The notes: a model not told the origin generated them from the letters alone. A DNA stretch of 64,000 bases from Cladorhizidae sp. MBARI D1340-BT2 (GCA_028752905.1 JAQNBH010000017.1:33059908-33123907), one strand, 5' to 3'. Numbered from the stretch's first letter, positions 10,976-22,707 are shown. A program made the numbers and translations.

Positions 10976-11524
10976 GTGCCTAACAGCAGGTGAGTGTATT
11001 GTTGGTATAGGTTACTATGGCCTAGACATGGGAGATATTAGTTAGCTCTTTCTTCTGTTGGGGAGGGGGAGGGGGGGGGGGGGGACTGAAGCATCTTTGA
11101 GTGAAAGGAATGAGATGTGATTAAAAACATGGAAAATATTTACATAAAGAGACATCTTGAGAAGAAGAACAAAAACTCAGCAAATTCTACCGCACTTGGC
11201 TGAGAAGATAAGAAGATGATGGATCCAGTCTAACAATTTGCCTGCTGAATGATTAATAAACAGTTAATTAATAAACAGTTAAACTTATTCTCATCCAATT
11301 TGGGAAAAACAAAATTGCATTTGGCATTGCCTCTTGCTCTGACAACTCCTCCTGTAGTTAGTCCCTAGTGATTACCTGTAGTTATTAACAAATTGCCAAT
11401 GATAAGTGTGTGATGTGAAGGGATTTTGATTTAAGTTTGATTTTCATCATTTGCTGTATTTCCATCCTTCAGCTTAAAAGCAACTCTCAATAATAAGTAA
11501 AGGTGGACAAATAGGAAGCACTAA
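10976..11524. other. Unique sequence with a G14 run
   Basis: A poly-G run lies at 11071-11084. The rest is A/T-rich with no supported exon. Confidence 0.35.
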
Positions 11525-11640
11525 AATAATATTTGTAGTTACTACTTTGGAGTTCCATAGATTCTGCACACTTCACTGCATGAACTTGATATATAGCTCA
11601 AATGATAGTTCCTCTGTGTCTCTCTTTTGGTATGTCTGCC
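11525..11640. mobile_element. Relic of the intronic foldback family
   Basis: The text 'TTTGGAGTTCCATAGATTCT', 'GCACACTTCACTGCATGAAC' and 'TAGCTCAAATGATAG' closely matches the arms of the long foldback elements at 23757-25251 and 27000-27985. Only one arm fragment is present here. Confidence 0.65.
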
Positions 11641-11699
11641 CGAACATCAAAAACTTCAAAAACTTTAAGTTCATTATTGTGAAAGTCGTTATTATTCTA

Positions 11700-12935
11700 C
11701 TATGTCAATTAATACTAGTCAACTAATACTCTCAACTAATACTCTCAACTAATACTCTCAACTAATACTCTCAACTAATACTCTCAACTAATACAATGTC
11801 AACCAACTAACTGTCAATGTCAACTAATACTATGTCATTTAATACTGTCAACTAATACTGTTAATTAATACTGTTAATTAATACTGTCAACTAAACTATC
11901 AACTAATACCATGTCAACTAATACTGTACTAAACTAATACTGTCAACTAATACTGTACTGAACTAATACTGTCAACTAAACTAATATACTGTCAACTAAT
12001 ACTGTCAACTAATATAATACTGTCAACCAATACTAATACTGTCAACTAATACTATGTCAACCAATACTGTCAACTAATAAATTATTATGTCAACTAAACT
12101 ATCAACTAATACTAGAACTGTCAACTAATACTGTCAACTAATACTGTACTAAACTAATACTGTCAACTAATCTAATACTGTCATCACCAACTAATACTGT
12201 CAACTAAACTAATATATACTGTCAACTAATACTGTCAACCAATACTGTCAACTAATACTGTCAACCAATACTGTCAACTAATACTGTCAACTAATACTAT
12301 GTTAATTAGTCCTGTCAACCAATACTATGTAATTTAATACTGTCAACTAATACTATGTCAATTAATACTGTAAACTAATACTGTCAACTAAACTATGGCA
12401 ACTAAACTATCAACTAATACTATGTCAACTAATACTGTCAACTAACTATCAACTAATACTATGTCAACTAAACTATCAACTAATACTAATACTATGTCAA
12501 CTAAACTATCAACTAATACTATGTCAACTAAACTATCAACTAATACTATGTAAACTAAACTATCAACTAATACTAGTCAACTAAACTACTATCAACTAAT
12601 ACTATGTCAACTAATACTAGAACGGTCAACTAATACTGTCACCAACTAATACTGTCAACTCAACTAATACTGTCAACTAATACTATGGCAACTAATACTA
12701 TGTCAACTAATACTATGTCAACTAATACTAGAACTGTCAACCAATATTGTCAACTAATACTATGTCAACTAATACTGTCAACTAATACTATGTCAACTAA
12801 TACTAGAACTGTCAACCAATACTGTCAACTAATACTATGGCAACTAATACTAGAACTGTCAACCAATACTGTCAACTAATACTATGGCAACTAATACTAG
12901 AACTATCAACTAATACTGTCAATCAACTAAGGGTT
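11700..12935. repeat. A/T-rich short-unit array (CAACTAATACTGT family)
   Basis: About 1.2 kb built from CAACTAATACT with variable endings (GT, ATGT, AGAA, GTACTAAA). The period varies between about 11 and 26 bp, so this is a mosaic rather than a clean tandem. No coding content. Confidence 0.9.
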
Positions 12936-13349
12936 TGTTGAGAACTCGGCACTCTACAAAAAGTTTCAGCAGTCTGTGAACTCTCACAACTGTGATCACG
13001 CAAGTTTGTGTGATTCAAGTTCCATGTACTGTTGGCATACAACTTTGTAGCCAAAAGAAAACGCACAGATTGGGCTAATTAGTTCTTCACTAGGAAGTGA
13101 TGGACCTCTCAAGTAAGCCTTTTTCTCTCCCTGGATTTCCAATATTTGGATCTTCCGACATACACTCCCCCTTCTTCCCTACCCCCACTTGTTTGTTTGG
13201 GTTGGGACCTCCGAAACAAAGCCATCCTTGGCAGAACAAAGTTGTATACATGTGGGTGCTTAATGAGTCTACAACCACCGCTAATCAGAGGCAGACACTT
13301 AAACAACCAGTAACTATGGAAACCAACCGCTTCTCTAGCTGTCCCAGCT
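12936..13349. other. Unique sequence, no gene seen
   Basis: A 117-residue open frame starts at 13097 but its second half runs into the 62-bp repeat and no splice context supports it. Confidence 0.35.
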
Positions 13350-13968
13350 CCCCACTATATAAGAGCTACAGCACTTCCATCAAGCTAAATACACTGACAC
13401 TCACCCAACCTGCCCATTATATAAGAGCTACGGCACTTCCATCAAGCTAAATACACTGACACACACCCAACCTGCCCATTATATAAGAGCTACAGCACTT
13501 CCATCAAGCTAAATACACTGACACTCACCCAACCTGCCCATTATATAAGAGCTACGGCACTTCCATCAAGCTAAATACACTGACACTCACCCAACCTGTC
13601 CACTATATAAGAGCTACAGCACTTCCATCAAGCTAAATACACTGACACACACCCAACCTGCCCATTATATAAGAGCTACGGCACTTCCATCATGCTAAAT
13701 ACACTGACACTCACCCAACCTGCCCACTCTATAAGAACTACAGCACTTCCATCAAGCTAAATACAGACACTCACCCAACCTGCCCACTATATAAGAGCTA
13801 CAGCACTACCACCATGCTAAATACACTGACACTCACCCAACCTGCCCACTCTATAAGAACTACAGCACTTCCATCAAGCTAAATACACTGACACTCACCC
13901 AACCTGCCCACTATATAAGAGCTACAGCACTTCCACCATGCTAAATACACTGACACTCGCCCAACCTG
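13350..13968. repeat. 62-bp minisatellite with a TATA-box-like motif in most copies
   Basis: About 10 copies of a 62-bp unit: TATATAAGAGCTACAGCACT, then TCCATCAAGCTAAATACACT, then GACACTCACCCAACCTGCCC. Spacing is exact between the first copies (13356 to 13418). Most copies keep TATATAAG, a consensus TATA element; some carry CTCTATAAGAAC instead. No transcript is implied by the sequence alone. Confidence 0.9.
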
Positions 13969-15506
13969 ACTTTAGTGAAGTTGTTTGCCGCTACTGTTAG
14001 CCTCTAGACATAAAGTGTATTAGTATTGTATCAGTTCCTCTACCTATATATATATATATATATATTGGAGGTTTTTCGTGTGTGCCTCTACACGGTGTAT
14101 ATATGTGATGTGATTTGGGAGAAGGCCAAGTGGACAGAACTTAGTCTTCCAAGTTTTACTTTTCAATATCTGCTCATGCCCAGTCTCTGCCTTCAGGCTT
14201 ATGTTTGGGAATGGATTTTAAGAGCTGATTGAAGTAGCATTCTGTAGGTATATATTATTTTTTATTCTTTGACCGATCAATCTCAAACTAGACTGATCCC
14301 TGTAATTAACCTCTCCTATTTAATACGGTGGATAATACGGTGGAGTAGAATGTATTTTATTTCACTCTGTAGAGCCTGTTCGCATTCAGCTGCACACGAA
14401 GGCCTGCACAGAGAGTTTCAGCTGCAAGCCCAAGAAACCTTACTAGAGATTTAACATAATAAATGTATATGAATATATAGTATGTTATACTGTCCTAACT
14501 ATAGATTAAGCCAGGACCTCCTGAATTACCAGGTCCAACCATGTGTTGTGTGTGATTCATGTTTTCCATCACTTATCCCCCCCCCCCCCCCCCTTGATCT
14601 ATTTTGTAATAATAAATGTGATTATGCACATCATGATTCTCACCATTGTCCACCTTTGGCTGTTGTTGCTACATTTATGGTTATGCCACAGAAATAATTT
14701 ACATCTGTTTTAAGGCGACAGTAACTATGATATTGATGTGGTAGTCGTGTCGTTCTCATCAAGTGCTGGCTCTGAGTATATTTGCCTTCTTCCCACATCA
14801 GCGGCAAATAGAGGTGAAGTCAGAACTTTAGCTGCTGAAAGCTTACACTTCATTTAGTGTGCGACTTAAAATGGCGGTTCACTAAGCGAGACCGTAGGGT
14901 CGCCCCACTTCGAGGCTATATATATGACTCGACGATGCAGCAGGCAGTGAAATTTATATTATTAGTTCTATGCAACCTAAGATGTATTTTTGTTTCTTAT
15001 TTGAAAGCTATCAGCTGCCATGGTCAACTGTGATGAAGAAAAATTTGGTCTAGTGACTTCCATTAATCCACTCTGCCAATCAAATTGCACAGTCCTTAGC
15101 AGCCGCTTGGTGTTAGAAATTTTAGTTGTTTTGTTTGTTGGAGAACCAAGACAGCTATGGCAGCCATGCATAATCAACATCGAGGTTGTTTCAAAAATAA
15201 TAGGCGTGGTATATACTGGAGGCCCATCTCCGAGAGGTTTGACTTTCACTGCTGTGGGATGGGAGGAATAAGAATTTTATGGCAAATTACATGTACATGT
15301 ACAGCACTTCACTCACTGGAGGACAACTGAATTCCTGGCTGGAGTCTATTGGATTCCTAGTGTCTTGGGAGGGGGGTGGGAGGTGTCATTGTCTCAGAAT
15401 TGGTAATGGTTGTCGGAAATGGTCTAGTGGGAGTGTCATTTTTAGGCTACTTGTCTGCTGTCAATGCCCAGTAGACCCACTGGGTGATATCACTAGTATC
15501 AGCACT
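13969..15506. other. Mostly unique DNA with weak small ORFs
   Basis: A (TA)n run lies at about 14045-14064 and a C-run at about 14578-14593. A TATATATA element at 14917-14925 is followed by short frames: 34 codons from 14934 (hydrophobic N-terminus) and 83 codons at 15020-15271 (MVNCDEEKFGLVTSINPLCQ start). Neither has a recognisable family or clear splice partner, so both are recorded only as weak possibilities. Confidence 0.3.
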
Positions 15507-15531
15507 GGGGGGGGGGGGGGGGGGGGGGGGG
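15507..15531. repeat. Poly-G run of 25
   Basis: A run of about 25 G directly before GTGAGTGG. One of at least a dozen long G or C runs in the window. Confidence 0.9.
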
Positions 15532-15844
15532 TGAGTGGTGAAAATTCAGCTGTACACGGATTAAAACAGGAAAAGAAAAATCCGCGTATTTGCTGTCTCG
15601 TAAACATTTCTTCCAGAAAACCTCCTCCCACTGGAGCACTTCCACACATACAACATATATATATATACGTGTATAAGCTCCAAATATAATTAATATCTGC
15701 TGGCTTTTCTCTTGCGTCCACTATGCGTCTGGTACTCGCACGTAGTCCCCACCAAGGCCTTCCTAGCATCTAGAGATCATGTATGTCTTGAACACAGGAG
15801 AAAGTTGGGTGTTTTTGTTTTTTTTATCCTCTCCTGGCCCACAG
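15532..15844. other. Unique sequence before a candidate exon
   Basis: No gene seen. The last 30 bases (T-run, then CCTCTCCTGGCCCACAG) form a good 3' splice site for the exon at 15845. Confidence 0.4.
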
Positions 15845-15912
15845 AGAAAGCATGACGCAGGGTGATGACCGACCCTGGAGAGTAGCGACCACAGTGATAT
15901 CCAATGCTGCTG
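15845..15912 (+). CDS. Candidate exon near the 3' end of a plus-strand gene
   Basis: A strong acceptor precedes it and the donor GTAAAG follows. In the open frame it reads ESMTQGDDRPWRVATTVISN then AAG across the junction; it enters in phase 2 and leaves in phase 1. If the 50-bp segment 15913-15962 (GTAAAG...CTGCAG) is spliced out, the frame continues into 15963-16243. The whole is unrecognised. Confidence 0.4.
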
Positions 15913-15962
15913 GTAAAGCTCTCTTCCAGATAGGGAGAGACACATTGGCTGGGTGGCTGCAG

Positions 15963-16243
15963 GAATCAGGGCAGGCAATTATTTTAGAGGCACCAAGCCA
16001 AATGAACCCAGACAGGACGGAGTTCTGCCAGAGGATCCAGTCCCTGTTAATCCTGCACCAGACTTGGTCACCAAGGGGAATGGCCGCAGCTTGACATACG
16101 AGTCGTATCCTCCACCATTCTTTGCTCCTTCATTCTTATCTGTGAAGCTAGTCCTCAAGCTCTCCTCCAATTTTCTGGCCAACACGGGTGGCTCCAGCAG
16201 TTGCAGGTTGGGTGCCCCACAACCCATGCCCACTTTTAATTAA
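15963..16243 (+). CDS. Candidate terminal exon, unrecognised protein C-terminus
   Basis: Entering in phase 1 after GGTGGCTGCAG, the frame reads IRAGNYFRGTKPNEPRQDGV and continues proline-rich (PEDPVPVNPAPDLVTKGNG) to a TAA at 16241-16243, 93 codons in all. The composition looks protein-like. The stop is followed within 20 bp by a foldback element, so the 3' UTR would contain it. Whether it belongs to the same gene as the exons at 221-2376 cannot be told. Confidence 0.4.
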
Positions 16244-16260
16244 AGCCCCAACTTATATAA

Positions 16261-16920
16261 TGTTCCATCCAATCTATGAATCTATAGATTGGGCAGCACA
16301 ATGAATTCATAGATTGGCATCGAATCTATAGATTGTGCTGCACAATCTATGAATGCCAATCTATTGCCTGCCAATCAATACACTTCAAAACATGGTAGCA
16401 TATTAACACCCTTTGCAACAGATTCATAGATTGGATGGAACATATCGACCAGTACTAGTTATACTGAGCGAGTGTGCAAGCCAAATATCCAAACCCACCC
16501 ACACAATATGAGATAGTCGATGGGAATTTACAAAGCCCGCACTACTCCCACGAAAAGAGAAGAAGGGAGAAGAGCTGTTTGTGAGGTAAGTTTCTCTACA
16601 TTTGGGGACTATAGCAGTTGTGGGAGTGTTCATGGGTATTACAAACTGTGCATTATATCTTTTTTGACAGAGCAATATTCTTCAAATATCTTTTTTTGCT
16701 CTAGCTACACTTGCCATGTCACTCATTAGTTTATCTGCCAAGTCCATGATCACTTTTTTCTACATCATTACACTCTCAGTGCAATCATCACTTTCTCTGT
16801 TTCTCTGTTGCAAAGGGTGTTAATATGCAACATGTTTTGATTGTGCAGCACAATCTATAGATTGGATGCCAATCTATAGATTGGATGCCAATCTATGAAT
16901 TCATAGATTGGATGGAACAT
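16261..16920. mobile_element. Foldback element built from AATCTATAGATT palindromes
   Basis: The left arm begins GTTCCATCCAATCTATGAAT and the right end is its reverse complement, ending GGATGGAAC at 16920. The arms (about 16261-16420 and 16808-16920) pair over most of their length, including the TTGCAAAGGGTGTTAATATG inner edge. Each arm is made of AATCTATAGATTG units that are themselves palindromic. A third copy of the terminus lies at 16422-16443, so the first 183 bp alone also form an inverted-repeat unit. No transposase is present. Flanks TATAAT and ATATAC are A/T-rich and give no clear target duplication. Confidence 0.75.
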
Positions 16921-16984
16921 ATACGCACACATGCTCCAAAATAAAAAATTTCTTCATATAAAATCCTGGCAATTTCTTGTGAGT

Positions 16985-17955
16985 TTTTTCCCCTTTTTTC
17001 CCCTTTCCCCTTCCAACTACATGCTCAGTAGCCACTGGCTAATGCAAAGAGCACACAATACACACAACACATGAAATACATTATGAATGTTATGAAATTG
17101 TTTGTATGTAATGTTTAAATAAACTAAGAGAACGGGATTCCTTAATATTGTTCGGAAGAGCATTCCACTTATGAATGACAGAAGGGAAAAAAGATACATT
17201 AAAAGACTGAGTACGAGGGGAAATGAAAGTAAGGTTGAGGGGCCGGGGTGGTATGATCTAATGTTGTAAGGTGGAGGAGGCTGATGTGCAGGCAGTGAGG
17301 TTGGAAAGTCAATATAATTATGCAAAAGCTTAAAGAGAAGTATGAGTTTAGAGTTGAGACGATGAGAGGAGAGTGTAGGGAGTTTTAGATTAGAACGTAA
17401 GAGGGAGTCAGAGGACCAGTCTTTAGAACAAATTTTGCATGCAAAGAATTGTATTTTTTGGATAGACATGGAGAGGTGCACAGATTGTGGGTCCCATAGA
17501 AAAGAACAGTATTCAAGGTGAGGTCTTATTAGAGAGATGTATAGACGCAGAAGAGAAGAGGAGTCAGAGTGATGATAAAATTGTCGGTATAAGAGGCCTA
17601 AGAGATGACGAGACTTACTACAAATGAAGGATATGTGTTTAGACCAGGATAGTGTGGAAGATAAGAGAACACCCAGATATTTGAACTCAGAGACTAAATC
17701 AAGAGAGGAACCAAGTAGGTAGAGCGAGGGCAAAGTCTTGAAGATAGGAGAGACTTTGTAAGTTATAAACATCCATTTCGATTTTGAAGAATTTAATGTA
17801 AGAAAGTTGGATGAGATCCAAGAGGAGACAGTTATCAAGATTTTGTTGAAATAGGGAGAAATCAGAAAGGGAGTTAACAGGTTGGAAAAGTAGGATATCA
17901 TCAGCATACAGAATGATCTTGCAGTCAGGAAGAAGACAGAGGTAGTCTATCTGTT
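16985..17955 (-). pseudogene. 5'-truncated, frameshifted LINE reverse transcriptase
   Basis: On the minus strand, LYADDILLF (the reverse transcriptase catalytic YADD box) is encoded at about 17890-17912, preceded by PDCKII. The thumb and connection region that follows in a second frame includes FKYLGVLLSSTLSW, YISLIRPHLEYC and RLNSKLILLFKLLHNYIDFP, typical of CR1/L2/jockey-like non-LTR elements. A third frame gives SFFPSVIHKWNALP, the conserved C-terminal block, ending in a stop near 17090. Frameshifts therefore fall near 17830 and 17250 and everything upstream of the YADD region is missing. An A-rich 3' flank lies at about 16985-17005. It is a dead copy. Confidence 0.85.
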
Positions 17956-18653
17956 AGATCATTGTGAATGTGAAGCAAAATATAAGTTATTTAATCCTTT
18001 TTTCGGACATAGTGGATCTCTGGTATATTATGGACATGTTCATTTATTAATTTTGAACACTGCAATCACAATTTAGTTTTTGCAGCTTAGGTGGTCTGAG
18101 GTAAATTTTTACATGTAGCATTGATGGCCATAAGATCGTGGGGTGGGGTGAGATTGCCTCCCATGGAGACTCCCCTGCCCAACACAACTTCATTAAATAT
18201 ATCACACATGCCACCCCACCCCTCACAAAATAAACCTATCACCAGCATGGACTGTCTCAAGAGCAACCTGGGCCTTTTTCTGAAAAAACACCTTTTTCAG
18301 GACTTGCCATCTCCCTGTGGAGAGGGACCTGCTTCTGGATTAGGTGCCAGCCCTCACGCCCTGCTTCAGGGCAGGGCCCCTTCACCACAAAATTTGTCAT
18401 GCATGTAATTACATACATAAATCGACCAACGTGGCGCGCACTTGACGCGAAATTAAAAGTTTTGAAGACTGCCGGTAAGTGAGGCAGACAAGTCAGCTAG
18501 GTTATTGCTCCCTAAGCCGAGAAATCAAGCTGGGAGTTGGCTGCTCCTGGACGCCCGCAAGAGCGGAATATCCTTGTAAATTTGTTACACAATGCTGCTG
18601 CATAAATGTTGTGATAGGGATTTTTCCCGCATTCTTGACAATTTGCTCGTGCC
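17956..18653. other. Upstream flank of the Ig/FN3 receptor gene
   Basis: No supported gene. The stretch 18415-18650 would be the proximal promoter. A 95-codon frame at 18121 has no family or splice support. Confidence 0.4.
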
Positions 18654-18660
18654 TATAAAA
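18654..18660 (+). promoter_or_regulatory. Candidate TATA box of the Ig/FN3 receptor gene
   Basis: TATAAAA in the context GCCTATAAAATGTGC lies 101 bp upstream of the predicted start codon at 18761. This would put transcription start near 18685 with a 5' UTR of about 75 bases. Supported only by motif and position. Confidence 0.35.
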
Positions 18661-18760
18661 TGTGCGATTTGCTCTAATTTTTTTATTTAATCCGATTTTG
18701 ATGAAGGTACTCTATTTTGTTGTTAAGAGAAAACTTCTACACTTGTGTGTGGGTAACTGA

Positions 18761-18836
18761 ATGGCTGCACTGGAGATATCGTTCTGCATGGCTGCAGTCC
18801 TCCTGAGCCTTGGCTCGAGTGGAGCAGATGGTCTTG
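18761..18836 (+). CDS. Ig/FN3 receptor exon 1: signal peptide
   Basis: Begins with ATG after an in-frame TGA-containing leader (GGGTAACTGA) and encodes a hydrophobic start, MAALEISFCMAAVLLSLGSS, then GADGL. This is a good secretory signal sequence with likely cleavage after about residue 20-22. The donor GTAAGT follows in phase 1, the standard phase after a signal-peptide exon. The next Met in the peptide is at codon 10, but the first ATG gives the better signal. Confidence 0.8.
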
Positions 18837-21399
18837 GTAAGTCTTTTGTTCACCCTTGGCAATCTGGGTGGTGGCTTGAGTAGAGAATGATTCTGCGGTG
18901 TTTAGAAATTGCAGCTTGGAGAATGTGAGGAAGGAAGAGTACTTGGAAGATTCTGTGCTGTAGCATGTAATTATATATAGTCTTCTTACATTTGCTACTG
19001 AAGCAGGAGCTACTGTTGCCATAGAATTCATGTGGGTTTTCCAATTCACCAGACCCTTTCCCTTAGCAACATTGGAGCACCTGGGTATATAAGGATAGTA
19101 ATATAAGGATAGTCTAGATAGGCAGTTTTGCTCTTTTTACCTTGGCTAAATATGTCATGCAGCAAGGAAAGGCTAGTTACTTTGAAGAATATATCATCAC
19201 TGAGTCATATGTCAGCAGCAGGTGACAGACCTCATAAGGCTTTGTGTGGCATGACTGCGTTTCCTAATGTTGTATCTCATCAGCACCTGTGATCTCACAT
19301 GGCAAACAATGGTCCCTGCTGCTAGAAAATTCCTCAAACAAAAACCTCGCCTCACCTCCTGAGAATACAAACTGTGACCTACTTTAGCCATACTGAGTTC
19401 TCTCAATGTTGCCACCCAGACCTCTCTCTCTCTCTCTCTAGCTTCACGCAATACTGTGTTTAAATGTTACACCTTGTTTACAGTGTCTCTCCTCTAATTA
19501 GGTCGTGGTTGATGTGGTGTAACACATTCCATTAGCACGGCTGTAGAAAGACTCAAAAACTCCAAATTCCCGACCCTTGTATATACATAGGAATGCTCGA
19601 CATCTGCAAAACACAGAGCTAAGATACTGGCATGTATTTCAGTTGGTTGGTATTCGAATGGTCAGCAATGTTGTGAGATGGAGTGTGCGCAATGTCAGTC
19701 TAAAATTCTCGGCTGATCCGAGTGGTTTATATGATCCGAGTGGTTTATGGAAAGATTCTAAAACATTTGAGTGCAGCGTGTATGCGTATAACTAATGCTT
19801 GTCTTGAGAATGCCATCTTCCCAGATGAGGTTTCATTCCCATAATCCACCTCATCCTTTTGGAACCCAGGAGTCAAGCTTTGCCCAATGGAATGTCCTGC
19901 AGAGCCCTGAGTCTCTAAGCTGGTTTAGTGTGTGGTGTTGGGGTGGGCGCTGGTACTAGAGGCAGTGGTAGAGTTGTGGTCAAGCATGAGACACGAGATC
20001 AACCCTCCAACCACAGGGATTCACAAAACCTGCGTGGGTTGTTTGTTTACAGGCTAGCAGGTTGCTATGGTGATCTTAGCAAGGAACACAATACTAGTAG
20101 ACATTACAAGGGTGTGTAATACTGACTTGGATAATATAGCACACACCCCTCCACCCGGCCGGCATTCCCCATGTTCGGATTAATTTCATGATTTCAACGG
20201 GACATTTGTCAACCTTTAGTATGACATTTGTTAACTTTATTGATGGGAAGCATAATTGAATTTTCCTCCCCTAAGTTCAGGCCTCCCCCTCTGCTAATGA
20301 GGTTCTTAGTAACAACTCTATGCTTCTGTTATGATGGCGTGCAATACTTGGAAACCCGAGCATGTATATTTGCCCACTTTTAATGATTAGATATAATTAA
20401 CAGATATATTGGGGTAGTGTCGTGACAACAAACCAAACAAGAGTTCAAAGGTGATGTGGACATCCAAGCTTTAATTGAAGCACGAGCAGAAACTCCGTAA
20501 TAGGGAGGGAGGAGTGAGGTATTCTTACTTGGCCAGCCTTCTCCCTCGGAGCTTCGCTCACTCGCCCCACAGGGGGTGGTCTCCATTAGGGATTGTGACG
20601 ACGATCCTGATGAGGTGTCAATTCTGCTGATCCTGGAGAGCTTGCTGTAAGATAGTTATCTTCCTCACCCTTGTTAGAGTCTTTGTCCTTGTGTTTGCAA
20701 GTGGTATATTATATTTTGGCTTTCAAACCGTTTATTGTTCTTAATGTTTTTTCGTATGTATACGCTAATAATTATCTATATTTTCTTGCCGGACTTTGGG
20801 AGGGAAAAGGGGAGGTTTTTTTCTGCAGGGGAAACTTGCTCCCTCCTCTCCCATTTGAGACCTGCTAGGTATAATTACACTAACATACGCAATACATTAG
20901 AAGTATTTGTTTACCAATAACATCCAGAATGATTTCTGTTGCACTGCTGTGATTATTCATTAGAACATCTGTGGCTTTACTCACAAGCCTGTGATCTGGA
21001 TCGAGAAATTCGGTTGGTCATTTGCAGGTTGACATTTTTATGTGGACGCCATACTTGCAGTTGCTGTGGCAACAGTCGAAACAAGTTTGCCGCCTTGACT
21101 AATGGCGTCTAGGTAATTTACAAACTCTCTGGTAATTGTTAGTTTCCTGTCTTCTTGGCTCCCTGTGGCGGCGGCCTCGCTGTCCTGTTACCACGGATGC
21201 CATCGTCCCAGTGGCTAGGTATTCCACGTATATTTGCAGGTTTTTATCCGCTCAAAGAAATCACGAAATTAACATTTGTTGCCTGTGATGGTGGCTGGCA
21301 GGCAAGGCAGTTGAGTTAGTCTGTGTGGAGTATAGCCAGCAGCACAATGCCAGCAAACACCTTTGACCCTCTAAATACACCAAGCTTGGTCCGTCATTA

Positions 21400-21825
21400 T
21401 AGTACATAGGTCATGAGTCCTCCTTCAAGTACGTAGGTCACGAGGCCCTCTTCAGGTAGATAGGTCACGATGCCCTCTTCAGGTACGTAGGTTACGAGGC
21501 CTCCTTCAGGTATGTAGGTCATGAGGCCCTCTTCAGGTCCATAGGTAATGAGGCCTCCTTCAGGTCACAAGGCCCTCTTCAGGTCCATAGGTAATGAGGC
21601 CTCCTTCAGGTCACAAGGCCCTCTTCAGGTCCATAGGTAATGAGGCCTCCTTCAGGTCACAAGGCCCTCTTCAGGTCCATAGGTAATGAGGCCTCCTTCA
21701 GGTCACAAGGTCCAGGTACGTAGGTCATGAGGCCCTCTTTAGGTACGTAGGTCATGAGGCCCTCTTTAGGTATGTAGGTCATGAGGCCCTCTTTAGGTAC
21801 GTAGGTCATAAGGCACGGTTATGAA
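21400..21825. repeat. Minisatellite with GGTCATGAGGCCCTCTT units
   Basis: Units of about 28 bp (GGTACGTAGGTCATGAGGCC then CTCTTCA) alternate with a 47-bp variant containing CATAGGTAATGAGGCCTCCT, repeated four times at 21538-21710. Some copies are nearly identical, so expansion is recent. Confidence 0.85.
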
Positions 21826-22094
21826 TGTGGTGTTGTATTTAGTACACTAATATCTGGTACATATCCTCTTCCTTTCCCCCCTCCAATAATTGCTTTGGTT
21901 GTGCATGTTCATCAAGTATTGTCAAAGAGTGCAAGTTGACAATATCATAGAAATTGTGTGTATGATAGTAAAATTGGCTTGCAACACACTCTCTTACCCT
22001 TCCTTATCACACCTGTAGACACCCTCCTATAGCACACCTGTACACACCCTCCTATAGCACACCTGTACACACACAGCATGGTTAATAATATATT

Positions 22095-22318
22095 CATCCC
22101 CTCTCTCCTCCCTCTCTCCTCCCCCTCTCTCCTCCTCCCTCTCTCCTCCTCCCTCTCTCCCCCCCCTCTCTCTCCTCCCCCCTCTCCTCCCCCCCTCTCC
22201 TCCCCCCTCTCCTCCCCCCTCTCCTCCCCCCCCCCTCTCCTCCCCCTCTCTCCTCCCCCTGTCTCCCCCCCCCTCTCTCCTCCCCTCTCTCTCCATATCT
22301 TTCTCTCTCTCTGGTGTT
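22095..22318. repeat. Pure pyrimidine tract of about 220 bp
   Basis: Made almost only of C and T (TCCTCCCCC and CTCTCTC blocks) and located immediately 5' of exon 2, so its right end also acts as the polypyrimidine tract of the acceptor. The mirror-like purine/pyrimidine composition could adopt triplex DNA. Open frames on either strand here are compositional artefacts. Confidence 0.9.
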
Positions 22319-22322
22319 CAAG

Positions 22323-22559
22323 GTTATAACTTCAGAGTTACCAGTTTCCCCTACCCCTACTATTACCAGGAGGGAGATGATGTGGTGATGACCTGTTGGT
22401 ACAACTCCACCATGCAGTTCCAGCATTGGATTCACCCCACCGATGGGTACATTTCCGTGTCCCAAGGGAGGGCGATTCTGGAAAAGCAGGATTGGATTAT
22501 AACCCTCCGAATATCCAACGCTGGGCCAGATGACGATGGAGACTACTTTTGCGTCTGCA
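22323..22559 (+). CDS. Ig/FN3 receptor exon 2: Ig domain 1
   Basis: Encodes residues 26-104. The cysteine pair sits in DDVVMTCWYN and DDDGDYFCVC, and the D-x-G-x-Y-x-C motif before the second cysteine is the hallmark of V/I-set Ig folds. The core tryptophan follows as QFQHWIHP. One sequon is present (YNST). Acceptor GTTCAAG and donor GTAAGT; phase 1 in and out. Confidence 0.88.
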
Positions 22560-22633
22560 GTAAGTATGTCACCTTATGAGATTAAGGATAGTTGTCGTTT
22601 GGAGAATTGATAATATCTAAGTTGGGGCGAGGT

Positions 22634-22635
<2 letters not shown>

Positions 22636-22664
<29 letters not shown>

Positions 22665-22707
22665 ATATAGGTTATCAGTGTTTTTTTAGAGGGGGGGGGG
22701 GGGGGGG
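22636..22707. repeat. Two long poly-G runs (29 and 17)
   Basis: Runs at about 22636-22664 and 22691-22707 lie in intron 2, with a shorter run near 22783. Run lengths may vary between alleles or be mis-sized in the assembly. Confidence 0.9.

Larger units (their letters stand above)
18837..22322. other. Intron 1 of the receptor gene (3.5 kb)
   Basis: No exon is supported inside. It holds a (CT)n run near 19425-19440, a duplicated TGATCCGAGTGGTTTAT at about 19713-19748, a minisatellite at 21400-21820, and a 225-bp pyrimidine tract just before exon 2. The region 20380-20620 has moderately protein-like open frames on the minus strand without family support. Confidence 0.5.

Noticed and set aside
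22027..22465. Gly/Glu/Arg-rich minus-strand ORFs
   Set aside because: Translations of the pyrimidine tract before receptor exon 2.
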